From Sphingorhabdus wooponensis (GTDB taxonomy: Bacteria; Pseudomonadota; Alphaproteobacteria; Sphingomonadales; Sphingomonadaceae): a stretch of DNA of 64,000 nucleotides. A model generated the notes under the pieces. It worked only from the letters and a program-made list of their open reading frames with translations. It made no database searches and was not told the DNA's origin. This document shows positions 48,118 to 55,947 of this stretch, one piece after another; within the stretch, counting starts at the first letter, position 1; each line of letters begins with the position of its first letter. The position numbers and the translations under genes were made by a program. The DNA lies in the NCBI RefSeq assembly GCF_003933235.1, contig NZ_RWJI01000001.1:254001-318000 (forward strand). Direction: 5' to 3'.

Positions 48118-49290
48118 TCAGCTTTTTGAACGCGCCTTGGCTGTTTTGGGCGGCGCGGCATATGGCATCACCATCGTGCCGTCTGGCGCGGCGGTGAAAG
48201 TCGTCTGCGTGGGATAGGCAAAGGATATCCCTTCGCGGGCGAAGCTGTCGATAATCGCAATGCCAATATTGTGGCGCGCCTGAAACATGTCTTCAACATC
48301 ATCGCTTTCAATGTCGAACACCAAATGGAAATCGAGCGAGCTTGCGGCAAAATTGTTGAAGCCTGCGCGGATGAATTGCGCATTATTCGCTTCCACCGCT
48401 TGGCGCAAAATGTCCGGCACACGGCGGGCAAGGGCAGGGGGTGTTTGATAGACAAGGGTCAGCACGAAGGTGACGCGCCGATATAAGGTCATGGTGTTGT
48501 TGGTGATTTCCTTTTCCAGCAATTTGCTGTTGGAAATAATCTTCTCTTCCCCCGTCAACGCACGAAGCCGCGTGCTTTTCATCCCGATGACTTCAACCCG
48601 CGCCACCGTATTGTCATAAGACACCGTGTCGCCGCGCCGGAACGGTTTGTCGAAAATGATTGAGATGGCGGCAAATAGGTCGGAGAAAATACCTTGCGCG
48701 GCAAGGCCTATGGCAATGCCGCCCACACCAAGCCCGGCAACAAGGCCCGTGACATTGACGCCCAGATTGTCGAGCACGACAATGGCGGCTACCGCAAATA
48801 AGACGAAGCTGACGAGCAAGCGAATGAGGACCATCGCGCTTTGCAACGTGTCATGTTCATGAATGCCTTCGCCCGCGCGCCGTTCAATCAGACCCAAGAT
48901 GATTTCGCGCAGCCAGATCGCAACCTGAATAACAATCGCGATGGTGAACAAAATGTCGACGGTCTGGGTCAGTGCCGGTGGTGCATTGGCAATTTGGTTG
49001 ACCAATTCAATCGACACCATGACGCGGAAAAATTTGCTCGTGCGGGCCAAGGTGCGGGCGATAATGGATTTCAGATGTGCGCGGTGCTCGCTATCGCGCG
49101 CGACCTTTGCAGCTATTCTTTTCAGCCAGCTTAGCGCAATAAACACCATGATGGCCGCCGCCAAGGCAATGCCCAGCTCAACATAATTGGTCTGCACCCA
49201 GATGGTCAGGGCGTTCCAATAGCTTTGCAGATGCGTGCCAATGGCTTCTGGAGCGATGCGCGGTAAGGTCGGTGCGGTGTGTGTGGTCAT
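48118..49290 (-). CDS. Mechanosensitive channel of the MscS family
   Basis: The 390-residue product has four or five membrane segments and the MscS pore-helix motif LVAGLGVGGIAIGLAAQGIFSDLFAAISIIFDKPFRRGD (about residues 180-220), followed by the beta domain (VIGMKSTRLRALTGEEKIISNSKLLEKEITN) and the C-terminal alpha/beta domain. It opens under membrane tension during osmotic downshock. It is longer than E. coli MscS (286) through extra N-terminal membrane segments. Confidence 0.92.
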   Translation of the reverse strand: MTTHTAPTLPRIAPEAIGTHLQSYWNALTIWVQTNYVELGIALAAAIMVFIALSWLKRIAAKVARDSEHRAHLKSIIARTLARTSKFFRVMVSIELVNQIANAPPALTQTVDILFTIAIVIQVAIWLREIILGLIERRAGEGIHEHDTLQSAMVLIRLLVSFVLFAVAAIVVLDNLGVNVTGLVAGLGVGGIAIGLAAQGIFSDLFAAISIIFDKPFRRGDTVSYDNTVARVEVIGMKSTRLRALTGEEKIISNSKLLEKEITNNTMTLYRRVTFVLTLVYQTPPALARRVPDILRQAVEANNAQFIRAGFNNFAASSLDFHLVFDIESDDVEDMFQARHNIGIAIIDSFAREGISFAYPTQTTFTAAPDGTMVMPYAAPPKTAKARSKS

Positions 49291-49338
49291 GCACCTTGTT
49301 TACGGTCGATGGCGACGGTGCACAAGTTTTGCGGTGTG

Positions 49339-49644
49339 TTAGCCCTCAAGCAATAAAGCATCGATAATCAGACATTGCGCGCCTTGGGCCACAAGGGCCC
49401 GCGATATCGCAATGTCGGCGACGATGTGGCGGGGCAAATCAAATTCATATTCGGCCAACATCTGCGTCAGCGCCGCCACATCGCCGTGCCATGTTCCATC
49501 CTGCATCTGTGCCGATAGGCATATTTGCGCCCCGGAAAAGGTCAGGCTGTGCCACGGCCGTTCATGCAATATGCCGATGTCGGCAATGGGCATGATTGCG
49601 CGTAAGGCATGTATGAGAGCGCCCGATTCTGTCCGCATGCTCAT
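49339..49644 (-). CDS. Unknown 101-residue protein, coupled to the gene upstream
   Basis: No family was recognised. The product (starts MSMRTESGALIHALRAIMPI, ends VAQGAQCLIIDALLLEG) is mixed alpha/beta, with no signal peptide or membrane segment. Its ATG overlaps the stop of the 68-residue gene upstream (ATGA), so both are one unit. That unit is preceded by a GAAC-N7-GAAC box, which suggests damage-responsive expression. Confidence 0.65.
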   Translation of the reverse strand: MSMRTESGALIHALRAIMPIADIGILHERPWHSLTFSGAQICLSAQMQDGTWHGDVAALTQMLAEYEFDLPRHIVADIAISRALVAQGAQCLIIDALLLEG

Positions 49645-49847
49645 GACCCTTTCCGGCCGTGGATATGGCCCTGTTGGTTATAATTGGACATGAAGTGCCG
49701 CAGCTTTAACTCCATTTCGGGTCTAATTTCTCGCCCCATGCGTATGTCCAGCACAAGCCGCGGATCCCCCGCTGCCATGCGCCCGAATTTGGTCGGTGGT
49801 AGGCCCTGTTCCCGAAGAAACCGTTCAATAAGGCGCGTGATGTGCAT
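49641..49847 (-). CDS. Small HTH-like protein of unknown function (68 residues)
   Basis: The product is basic with a probable lambda-repressor-like helix pattern: TRLIERFLREQGLPPTKFGRMAAGDPRLVLDIRMGREIRP, then a third helix EMELKLRHFMSNY. Similar short proteins with the pattern xFGRxAxGDPRLVxDxRxGRE are common in alphaproteobacteria; no function is known to me. GGAGGAG gives a strong ribosome-binding site. It is the first gene of a divergent pair facing the S24 repressor. Confidence 0.7.
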   Translation of the reverse strand: MHITRLIERFLREQGLPPTKFGRMAAGDPRLVLDIRMGREIRPEMELKLRHFMSNYNQQGHIHGRKGS

Positions 49848-49894
49848 CTTGTCTCCTCCACGTTCGACCCGGATTGGCTTGCCCGAATCAGTAA

Positions 49895-49909
49895 GAACAA
49901 ATATAGAAC
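49895..49909. promoter_or_regulatory. Perfect LexA-type (SOS) box between divergent genes
   Basis: GAAC-AAATATA-GAAC, which on the minus strand reads GTTC-N7-GTTC, is the direct-repeat LexA operator known from alphaproteobacteria. It lies 48 bases upstream of the 68-residue gene start (minus strand), and a TATATT within it could be that gene's -10 box. On the other side it lies 61 bases from the S24 gene start. It could be bound by LexA (not in this window). Confidence 0.6.
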
Positions 49910-49917
49910 AAAAGTGA

Positions 49918-49949
49918 TAGGATAAATCCTACAAGTCTAGGAAATTTCC
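49918..49949. promoter_or_regulatory. Two tandem palindromes, probable operators for the S24 repressor
   Basis: TAGGAT-AA-ATCCTA (49918-49931) and GGAAATTTCC (49940-49949, within TAGGAAATTTCCAA) share the half-site TAGGA. Their centres are 20 bases apart, about two helical turns, so two dimers would sit on the same face and could bind cooperatively as CI does. The second is centred 26 bases before the S24 start codon, which fits autoregulation. Confidence 0.5.
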
Positions 49950-49970
49950 AACCGAACCGGAGGGAACAAT

Positions 49971-50606
49971 ATGGGGGAAGATCCAAGGGCTGCATTGGAG
50001 CGCTTGATTGCCGAAAATGCAGAAGATTTTGCGGGTCTGTCGAAATTGGTCGGCCGTAATCCGACCTATATTCAACAATTTATAAAGCGCGGGTCGCCCA
50101 AAAAACTGCCCGAGACGGAACGCGGGATATTAGCGCGATATTTTGGTGTGGACGAAAGCGTGCTGGGTGGGCCGGATGCGCGCGCGGCCAGAACGGGGAT
50201 GCAGCTTATTCCAAAGCTTGCGGTCGGCGCGTCGGCGGGGCCCGGCGCGATTCCGGGGCGCGAAACGCTCGCGGGGAAAATCGGCTTTGACGAAAAATGG
50301 CTGCGTAAGCAGGGGCTGGATCCGGCCAAGCTATCACTGATTCAAGTGGAGGGCGATTCGATGGCGCCCACGTTGAACCATGGCGATGACATCATGGTCG
50401 ACAACCGTGCGGCAGAAAGCCCATTGCGCGACGGCATTCATGTTATTCGGCTGGATGATGTCTTGATGGTCAAACGGCTGGCCAGCGGACCCGGCGGGCG
50501 TTTGTCGGTTTTGTCCGATAATCCGGCCTATCCCGCTTGGCCCGATGTGGACGGCGCAACCGTCGCGATCATCGGCAGGGTGGTGTGGGCAGGGCGGCGG
50601 CTTTGA
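49971..50606 (+). CDS. S24-family LexA/CI-like repressor with self-cleavage domain
   Basis: The 211-residue product has an N-terminal HTH (about residues 8-62: NAEDFAGLSKLVGRNPTYIQQFIKRG) and a C-terminal S24 domain with Ser130 in EGDSMAPTL and Lys168 in MVKRLA. An Ala89-Gly90 bond lies at the position of the LexA cleavage site, 40 residues before the serine, so RecA-stimulated self-cleavage is possible. It is not LexA itself (different HTH). GGAGGG precedes the ATG and two palindromes and a SOS-type box lie upstream. Confidence 0.87.
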   Translation: MGEDPRAALERLIAENAEDFAGLSKLVGRNPTYIQQFIKRGSPKKLPETERGILARYFGVDESVLGGPDARAARTGMQLIPKLAVGASAGPGAIPGRETLAGKIGFDEKWLRKQGLDPAKLSLIQVEGDSMAPTLNHGDDIMVDNRAAESPLRDGIHVIRLDDVLMVKRLASGPGGRLSVLSDNPAYPAWPDVDGATVAIIGRVVWAGRRL

Positions 50607-50646
50607 AGGCTTGCCTCGGCCGCTTCGGTGCGGCACATGAATATCT

Positions 50647-51333
50647 ATGTCTAACGTCACATCCACGCCCACACAGACGCCGCCGTTGAAGGCTGCGATC
50701 ATTCCCGTCACCCCGTTGCAGCAGAATTGCACTTTGTTTTGGTGCACCGAAACGAACAAAGGCGCTTTGGTTGACCCGGGCGGTGACCTCGACAAGTTAA
50801 AGGCAGCTGTCGCGCAAACGGGCGTCGAGCTTGAAAAATTATTGGTGACGCATGGTCATCTTGACCATTGCGGGCAAGCAGGGATGCTGGCGCAGGAATT
50901 GGGCCTGAAGATTGAAGGCCCGCATGAAGATGACCGTTTCTGGATTGAAAAGCTCGACGGTGACGGTGCGCGTTACGGGATGGAAGCGCATAGTTTTGAG
51001 CCTGACCGCTGGTTGGTCGACGGCGACATAGTGACCGTGGGTAATCTGACGCTCGATGTCATCCACTGCCCCGGCCACACGCCCGGACACGTGATTTTTC
51101 ACCACCAACCCAGCCGTTTGGCGATTGTGGGGGATGTATTGTTTCAAGGGTCCATCGGTCGCACCGATTTCCCGCGCGGCAATCATGCCGACCTGATCAA
51201 TGCGATCACGACGAAACTGTGGCCATTGGGGGATGATGTGACCTTCATTCCCGGCCACGGTCCGACCAGCCAATTTGGCTATGAGCGCAAGCACAACGCC
51301 TTTGTGGCAGACGATGTGCTTGCTGCTCGATAA
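50647..51333 (+). CDS. Metallo-beta-lactamase-fold hydrolase (glyoxalase II-like)
   Basis: The 228-residue product has the zinc-binding HGHLDHCGQAG motif near residues 74-84, further histidines in CPGHTPGHVIFHH (about 140-152), the bridging Asp in VGDVLFQGSIGRTDF and FIPGHGPTS at the end. This resembles the GloB2/YcbL group that hydrolyses S-lactoylglutathione or other thioesters. It follows the S24 gene by 40 bases but probably is independent. Confidence 0.88.
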   Translation: MSNVTSTPTQTPPLKAAIIPVTPLQQNCTLFWCTETNKGALVDPGGDLDKLKAAVAQTGVELEKLLVTHGHLDHCGQAGMLAQELGLKIEGPHEDDRFWIEKLDGDGARYGMEAHSFEPDRWLVDGDIVTVGNLTLDVIHCPGHTPGHVIFHHQPSRLAIVGDVLFQGSIGRTDFPRGNHADLINAITTKLWPLGDDVTFIPGHGPTSQFGYERKHNAFVADDVLAAR

Positions 51334-51334
51334 G

Positions 51335-51733
51335 TCAGAGAATGGCTGCGTAGACGTTCCACAAGGCCCAGCCAGCAAGGGCCAGCAAACTAATCATCGT
51401 GGTCAGCGTGCCGACCATACGGCCCTTGCCCAATGATCCGCCATCCATGCCGATGCCATGGGCGAAACGACCAATGATATAGACGAGGCCAAGGCCCCAA
51501 AGCCATTGGTTGGTTCCGCTTGTTGCCTCAAGCGCGGCGATGAGTATCAAAATGAACGGCGCGCTTTCGACGAAGTTTGCGTGCGCGCGCATCCGGCGGA
51601 TAACAAATTCATTGCCGCCATCACCAATCGATACGCTTTCCTTAGTACGGGCCTGACCACAACGGATCATGAGCCAGATATTCACCAAAGCCGCGCCGGC
51701 AGCGATGGTAAGGGTTACGGGTAAACTCAACAT
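51335..51733 (-). CDS. MAPEG-family membrane protein
   Basis: The 132-residue product has four membrane segments and the MAPEG signature RRMRAHANFVESAPFILILIAALE. Eukaryotic and bacterial members act on glutathione or lipid substrates; the role here is unknown. It converges on the glyoxalase-like gene with a single base between stops, which may reflect shared glutathione chemistry, but this is only suggestive. Confidence 0.88.
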   Translation of the reverse strand: MLSLPVTLTIAAGAALVNIWLMIRCGQARTKESVSIGDGGNEFVIRRMRAHANFVESAPFILILIAALEATSGTNQWLWGLGLVYIIGRFAHGIGMDGGSLGKGRMVGTLTTMISLLALAGWALWNVYAAIL

Positions 51734-51861
51734 ATATTCTCTCCCTGTTTGTGTTGGCGTGCTTAACTGCTATCTCTCGGCTTGCAAAGCACCGAAAAAC
51801 AAGTATAGCGCGCCGCTCACACAGACATGTGCGGACGAATGCGGCTGATTCTGGCGATTGC

Positions 51862-51890
51862 TTGCCACGACCATCTCTTTCGCCTAGCAT
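51862..51890 (+). promoter_or_regulatory. Putative promoter of the rpmF-plsX-fabH operon
   Basis: TTGCCA (51862-51867), 17 bases, then TAGCAT (51885-51890) lies 42 bases before the rpmF ATG with optimal spacing. It is the best sigma70-like pair in the 198-base gap upstream of rpmF, where the yceD gene often found before rpmF is missing. Calculated by eye only. Confidence 0.4.
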
Positions 51891-51931
51891 GGCTTAGAAC
51901 TTATTGACTTTGAAATGGAACAGGTGCCGAA

Positions 51932-52108
51932 ATGGCTGTCCCCAAAAGAAAAACATCCCCTTCGAAGCGCGGCATGCGCCGTAGCCATGATTCGCTTAAG
52001 GTTGCTGCATATCAAGAATGCGCAAACTGCGGCGAACTGAAGCGTCCACATCATCTGTGCGACGCCTGTGGCCATTATAATGGTCGCGAAGTGGTGGCAG
52101 TCGCCTAA
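51932..52108 (+). CDS. rpmF: 50S ribosomal protein L32
   Basis: L32 is a small zinc-binding large-subunit protein. The 58-residue frame translates [20 protein letters not shown]...[26 protein letters not shown], with the CxxC pairs (C30/C33 and C44/C47) of the zinc site and the conserved N-terminus. It is short and easily missed. plsX follows after 22 bases, as in many bacteria where rpmF-plsX-fabH form an operon linking ribosome and lipid synthesis. Confidence 0.96.
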   Translation: MAVPKRKTSPSKRGMRRSHDSLKVAAYQECANCGELKRPHHLCDACGHYNGREVVAVA

Positions 52109-52130
52109 TCCTGTTCAAGGAGAATAGCTG

Positions 52131-53156
52131 GTGTCGATGAAACCGCGTATCGCCATAGACGCGATGGGCGGTGACGAAGGCGTTCCTGTGATGATCGCAG
52201 GTGCGGCTTTGGCACGTCACCGGCATGAAAACTTCCAATTTCTATTGGTGGGCGACGAAACGCAGATTAAATCTGCGCTCGATCAGCACCCCAATTTGCG
52301 CGCGGCCTCCGAAATCCTGCACAGCGATGTTGTCGTCACAGGTGATGACAAGGTCAGCGCCGCCTTGCGCAAGGCCAAGACCAGTTCCATGGGCATGGCA
52401 ATCGATGCCGTGAAGTCTGGCCATGCCAGCGCCGCCGTCAGCGCGGGCAATACCGGCGCATTAATGGCCACCGCCAAACTCGCCCTGCGCACGATGCCCG
52501 GTATCGACCGGCCGGCTTTATCTGCTTTGCTGCCGACGTTGGAAGACACCGATGTCGTAATGCTGGATTTGGGCGCCAACACCGAATGTGAGGCAAAGAA
52601 TCTTGTCCAGTTTGCCGTCATGGGTGCGGCCTATTCGCGTATCATTTTCGGCTTTGACCGTCCGCGTGTCCGCTTGCTGAATATCGGTACCGAGGAAATG
52701 AAGGGCACGGACCAATTACGCGATGCGGCGCAGCATTTGCGCGACGCAACTGGCCTGAACATGGATTTTCAGGGCTTTGTTGAGGCTGATAAGATTAACC
52801 GTGGCGAATGTGATGTCGTTGTCTGCGATGGCTTTACCGGCAACATCGCGTTGAAGTCGATTGAAGGCACGGCGCGCTTCGTGACGGATCTTTTGCGCCG
52901 GGCCTTCACCAGCTCCATCCGTTCAAAATTCGGATTTTTGGTATCACGGCCCGCGACCGAATTGCTGCGGCATCATCTTGATCCCAATAATCATAACGGC
53001 GCGGTGTTCATGGGGCTGAATGGCGTGGTCGTCAAAAGCCATGGCAGCGCCAACATCAAGGGCGTGGCCAATGCCGTCGAAGTGGCGGCGCGATTGGTCG
53101 AAGAAGACATTACAGCGCGGATCACGCAAGATCTGGCGCGGATACAGGCCGAGTGA
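52131..53156 (+). CDS. plsX: Phosphate acyltransferase PlsX
   Basis: PlsX makes acyl-phosphate from acyl-ACP for PlsY in phospholipid synthesis. The 341-residue product starts [22 protein letters not shown], the PlsX signature, and contains [24 protein letters not shown] and [15 protein letters not shown]. Translation starts at GTG, with AAGGAG eight bases upstream; an ATG two codons later is possible. Its last four bases overlap the fabH GTG. Confidence 0.97.
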   Translation: MSMKPRIAIDAMGGDEGVPVMIAGAALARHRHENFQFLLVGDETQIKSALDQHPNLRAASEILHSDVVVTGDDKVSAALRKAKTSSMGMAIDAVKSGHASAAVSAGNTGALMATAKLALRTMPGIDRPALSALLPTLEDTDVVMLDLGANTECEAKNLVQFAVMGAAYSRIIFGFDRPRVRLLNIGTEEMKGTDQLRDAAQHLRDATGLNMDFQGFVEADKINRGECDVVVCDGFTGNIALKSIEGTARFVTDLLRRAFTSSIRSKFGFLVSRPATELLRHHLDPNNHNGAVFMGLNGVVVKSHGSANIKGVANAVEVAARLVEEDITARITQDLARIQAE

Positions 53157-54121
53157 CGCAAGTCGCTCTTCGTGCCGTTATCAAGGGCACTGGATCGGCG
53201 CTTCCACGCAGCCGCGTTTCGAACGCGGAACTGGCCAATAAGGTCGATACCACCGACGCATGGATTACCGAGCGGACCGGTATCAAATTCCGTCACATTG
53301 CCGAACCTGATGAAACAACATCCAGCCTAGCGATTGAAGCATCGCGCAAGGCGCTCGACGCCGCGGGCATGGCGGCAGGTGACATTGATCTCATCATTTT
53401 GGCGACCGCAACGCCCGACCAAACATTTCCCGCTTCGGCCACCATCGTGCAACATGCGCTGGGCTGCAATGGCGGCGTCGCTTTTGATGTGGCGGCGGTA
53501 TGCTCGGGCTTCCTCTATGCTTTTTCCGTTGCAGAAAGCATGATCCGCGCGGGGTCCGCGCATAACGCATTAGTCATCGGCGCCGAAACATTCAGCCGGA
53601 TATTGGACTGGGAAGACCGCACGACATGCGTGCTTTTCGGTGATGGCGCGGGCGCCGTTGTCCTGTCGGGGGAAGTTGGCACGCGCGGGGCGCTGGCGAC
53701 AAAATTGCATGCCGATGGCCAGCATAATGAATTATTATATGTCGATGGCGGTCCATCCACCACGGGTACGGTCGGTAAATTGCGGATGAAGGGGCGCGAG
53801 GTGTTCCGCCATGCCGTGACCAATCTCACCAGCGTATTGCATGAGGTGCTTGCCGCGACAGAATTGACGCCAGCCGACATCGACTGGGTCGTTCCGCATC
53901 AGGCAAATGCGCGGATTATTGAGGCAACGGCCAAGAAATTGGCGCTCGACCCGAGCAAAGTTGTCCTGACGGTTGATCAGCACGCCAATACATCGGCAGC
54001 ATCAGTTCCCTTGGCCTTAGATGTCGCGGTGCGCGATGGCCGGATCAAAGCGGGGGACATTGTCGTTTTGGAAGCCATGGGTGGTGGATTTACGTGGGGC
54101 GCATCCATAATAAGGATGTAA
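53153..54121 (+). CDS. fabH: 3-oxoacyl-[ACP] synthase III
   Basis: FabH condenses acetyl-CoA with malonyl-ACP to start fatty-acid synthesis. The 322-residue product has the nucleophile Cys117 in [11 protein letters not shown], the His in VPHQANARI (about 249) and the Asn in [13 protein letters not shown] (about 279). GTG start overlaps the plsX stop as GTGA, indicating coupling. Confidence 0.97.
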   Translation: MTQVALRAVIKGTGSALPRSRVSNAELANKVDTTDAWITERTGIKFRHIAEPDETTSSLAIEASRKALDAAGMAAGDIDLIILATATPDQTFPASATIVQHALGCNGGVAFDVAAVCSGFLYAFSVAESMIRAGSAHNALVIGAETFSRILDWEDRTTCVLFGDGAGAVVLSGEVGTRGALATKLHADGQHNELLYVDGGPSTTGTVGKLRMKGREVFRHAVTNLTSVLHEVLAATELTPADIDWVVPHQANARIIEATAKKLALDPSKVVLTVDQHANTSAASVPLALDVAVRDGRIKAGDIVVLEAMGGGFTWGASIIRM

Positions 54122-54206
54122 TTTTCCAAATTATCGCTATTTTACAATTCCAATTTCTATTGTATGCAAAGTGCTGAACAATAAAAGTTACGGTCCGGAG
54201 ATGAAC

Positions 54207-54497
54207 ATGGCTGATGCAGGAACATTAACACGCGCCGATTTGGCCGACATGCTCAACCGTCAAATCGGTTTGTCGCGTGCAGACGCCGCGGCGATGATTG
54301 AATCGATTTTGGGTCATATGACCACCGCCTTACTTGATGGCGAAAATGTCAAAATTTCCGGTTTTGGCACCTTCGTTCTGCGCGACAAAGCAGAGCGTAT
54401 CGGACGCAACCCGAAAACAGGTGTTGAAGTGCCGATTACGCCACGCCGGGTTCTGACATTCCGTGCAAGCCAAGGCATGCGCCAAAAGGTTAAATAA
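54207..54497 (+). CDS. ihfA: Integration host factor subunit alpha
   Basis: IHF-alpha pairs with IHF-beta to bend DNA at specific sites. The 96-residue product starts [33 protein letters not shown], with the beta-arm motif [23 protein letters not shown]. The ATG at 54207 is preferred because GGAG lies six bases before it; the ATG at 54201 directly follows GGAG and would leave no spacing. fabH-ihfA-merR is a typical alphaproteobacterial order. Confidence 0.94.
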   Translation: MADAGTLTRADLADMLNRQIGLSRADAAAMIESILGHMTTALLDGENVKISGFGTFVLRDKAERIGRNPKTGVEVPITPRRVLTFRASQGMRQKVK

Positions 54498-54502
54498 CTT
54501 TT

Positions 54503-54883
54503 ATGCGCGAAAAATCGGCTGACGCCTTCCGTAATATTGGTGAAATGGCGGAGGCGTTGGGCGTTCGGACGCATATATTGCGCTATTGGGAAGAACAGTT
54601 TCCCATGTTGCGGCCCTTGACGCGTGCGGGTGGTCGGCGGCTGTATCGGCCTGACGATGTCGCATTGCTGCACACTATTCACCGTTTATTATATGAAGAA
54701 GGCTATACGGTGAAGGGCGCGCGGCGTTTCCTCACGGAAGGCGGGGCGCAAGATGCGCAACCGAAGGCACCGGCACCAGCACCAGCAGCGCCAGCACCGA
54801 CGCAATCGTCCATATCTGCGTTCGATTTTGGCGCTTTGCAGGCGGTGCGCGACCGGCTGGCGTCCGCTTTGGCTGCGGCCTGA
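54503..54883 (+). CDS. MerR-family transcriptional regulator
   Basis: The 126-residue product has a MerR winged helix ([69 protein letters not shown]) and a Pro/Ala-rich linker with a short C-terminal helix. It starts five bases after the ihfA stop; this ihfA-merR pairing is well conserved in proteobacteria, although the targets are unknown. No effector-binding cysteines as in metal-sensing MerR. Confidence 0.9.
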   Translation: MREKSADAFRNIGEMAEALGVRTHILRYWEEQFPMLRPLTRAGGRRLYRPDDVALLHTIHRLLYEEGYTVKGARRFLTEGGAQDAQPKAPAPAPAAPAPTQSSISAFDFGALQAVRDRLASALAAA

Positions 54884-55405
54884 TTAGGCCATATTCCGGG
54901 CGTAGACCAAGTCGCGGAACGGCACGGGGCCGACCATGAAGACGGTTTCGCCAATGGCCGCAAAGCCAGCCCGTTCGTAAAAGCCGATGGCGCGGGCATT
55001 TTTTTCGTAGACGGACAGCAATAGGCGTTTTGCCCCGCGTTTTTCGGCCAGCGCGAACACGAGATCTAACAGGGCTTTGCCATGACCACCGCCCTGCCAT
55101 GGGCCCAGCATATAGATACGCTTCAGTTCGATATCGCCATCTTGCTGCAACGCAGGATGCGCAGCTGGTGTGACCATGGCATAGGCAATGGGTGCGCCCA
55201 GCGGGGTTTCACCAAGCAGGATATCCGTTCCCGGATCGCGAAGTGCCACGGCGTAATATGCGGCGCTATGTTCTTGCCGCAGATGTTCCATCATAGGTTG
55301 GCCGGGATGGTCAAAAGCGAAGGTGGCCATGAATGTCGCCGTACCCAGATACGCCAGCGCTTCGGCATCATCCGCATTGGCGGAGCGCCAGATAATGGGT
55401 GTCAT
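54884..55405 (-). CDS. GNAT-family N-acetyltransferase
   Basis: The 173-residue product has the acetyl-CoA-binding motif near LLGPWQGGGHGKALLDLVFALAEKRGAKRLLLSVYEKNARAIGFYERAGF (about residues 96-145), typical of GNAT proteins acting on small molecules or protein N-termini. Its ATG overlaps the sixA-like stop (ATGA). Substrate unknown. It is the last gene of a helicase-phosphatase-acetyltransferase unit. Confidence 0.87.
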   Translation of the reverse strand: MTPIIWRSANADDAEALAYLGTATFMATFAFDHPGQPMMEHLRQEHSAAYYAVALRDPGTDILLGETPLGAPIAYAMVTPAAHPALQQDGDIELKRIYMLGPWQGGGHGKALLDLVFALAEKRGAKRLLLSVYEKNARAIGFYERAGFAAIGETVFMVGPVPFRDLVYARNMA

Positions 55406-55947
55406 TCGTCTTCGGGCCCGAGTTCGGGGTCAAGGTCGCGGGGGCGGATGAAATGGGTCAGTTGCCCGCATCGGCGATCCACATCGGCCCAGCGTGTTAT
55501 GTTCAATTCCATCCGCGCAATCGCCGCCGTTGGATATTTTTCCCAGACCAAATCGCGTAAGGGCGAGCTGCCATCATCGGGGCAAATATCGAATACAAGA
55601 TCTTCTAGCCCCGGATTATGCCCGACCATCAACAGATTTTTATGTTCGTCAGACTGATCGCGCAGTACGTCCATCAACGTCGCTGAGGAGGCGAGATAAA
55701 TTCGGCGGTCCCAATTGGGGTCCATGCGCACGCCTGTGCCCTTCACAAATTGGTCAATGGTATCAATCACGCGGACAGCGGGGCTTGCGACCACATGGTC
55801 AAAAGTCAATCCGTTGCGCTTGGCCCAGACGCCCATAGTGACCGCTGCCTTTTCACCGCGCTTATTGAGCGGACGGTCAAAGTCCCGCGGGACCGTGTCA
55901 TCCCAGCTCGATTTGGCATGGCGGAACAAGGTAAGGGTAAAGGTCAA
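55402..55947 (-). CDS. sixA: SixA-like histidine phosphatase
   Basis: SixA removes phosphate from phosphohistidines; in E. coli it acts on NPr, the carrier of PTS-Ntr. The 181-residue product starts MTFTLTLFRHAKSSWDD with the RHG-type catalytic histidine (RHAKS), and has the second histidine in LMVGHNPGLEDLV. Overlaps of four bases join it to the helicase upstream and the acetyltransferase downstream. ptsP in the same window provides a possible functional link. Confidence 0.87.
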   Translation of the reverse strand: MTFTLTLFRHAKSSWDDTVPRDFDRPLNKRGEKAAVTMGVWAKRNGLTFDHVVASPAVRVIDTIDQFVKGTGVRMDPNWDRRIYLASSATLMDVLRDQSDEHKNLLMVGHNPGLEDLVFDICPDDGSSPLRDLVWEKYPTAAIARMELNITRWADVDRRCGQLTHFIRPRDLDPELGPEDE

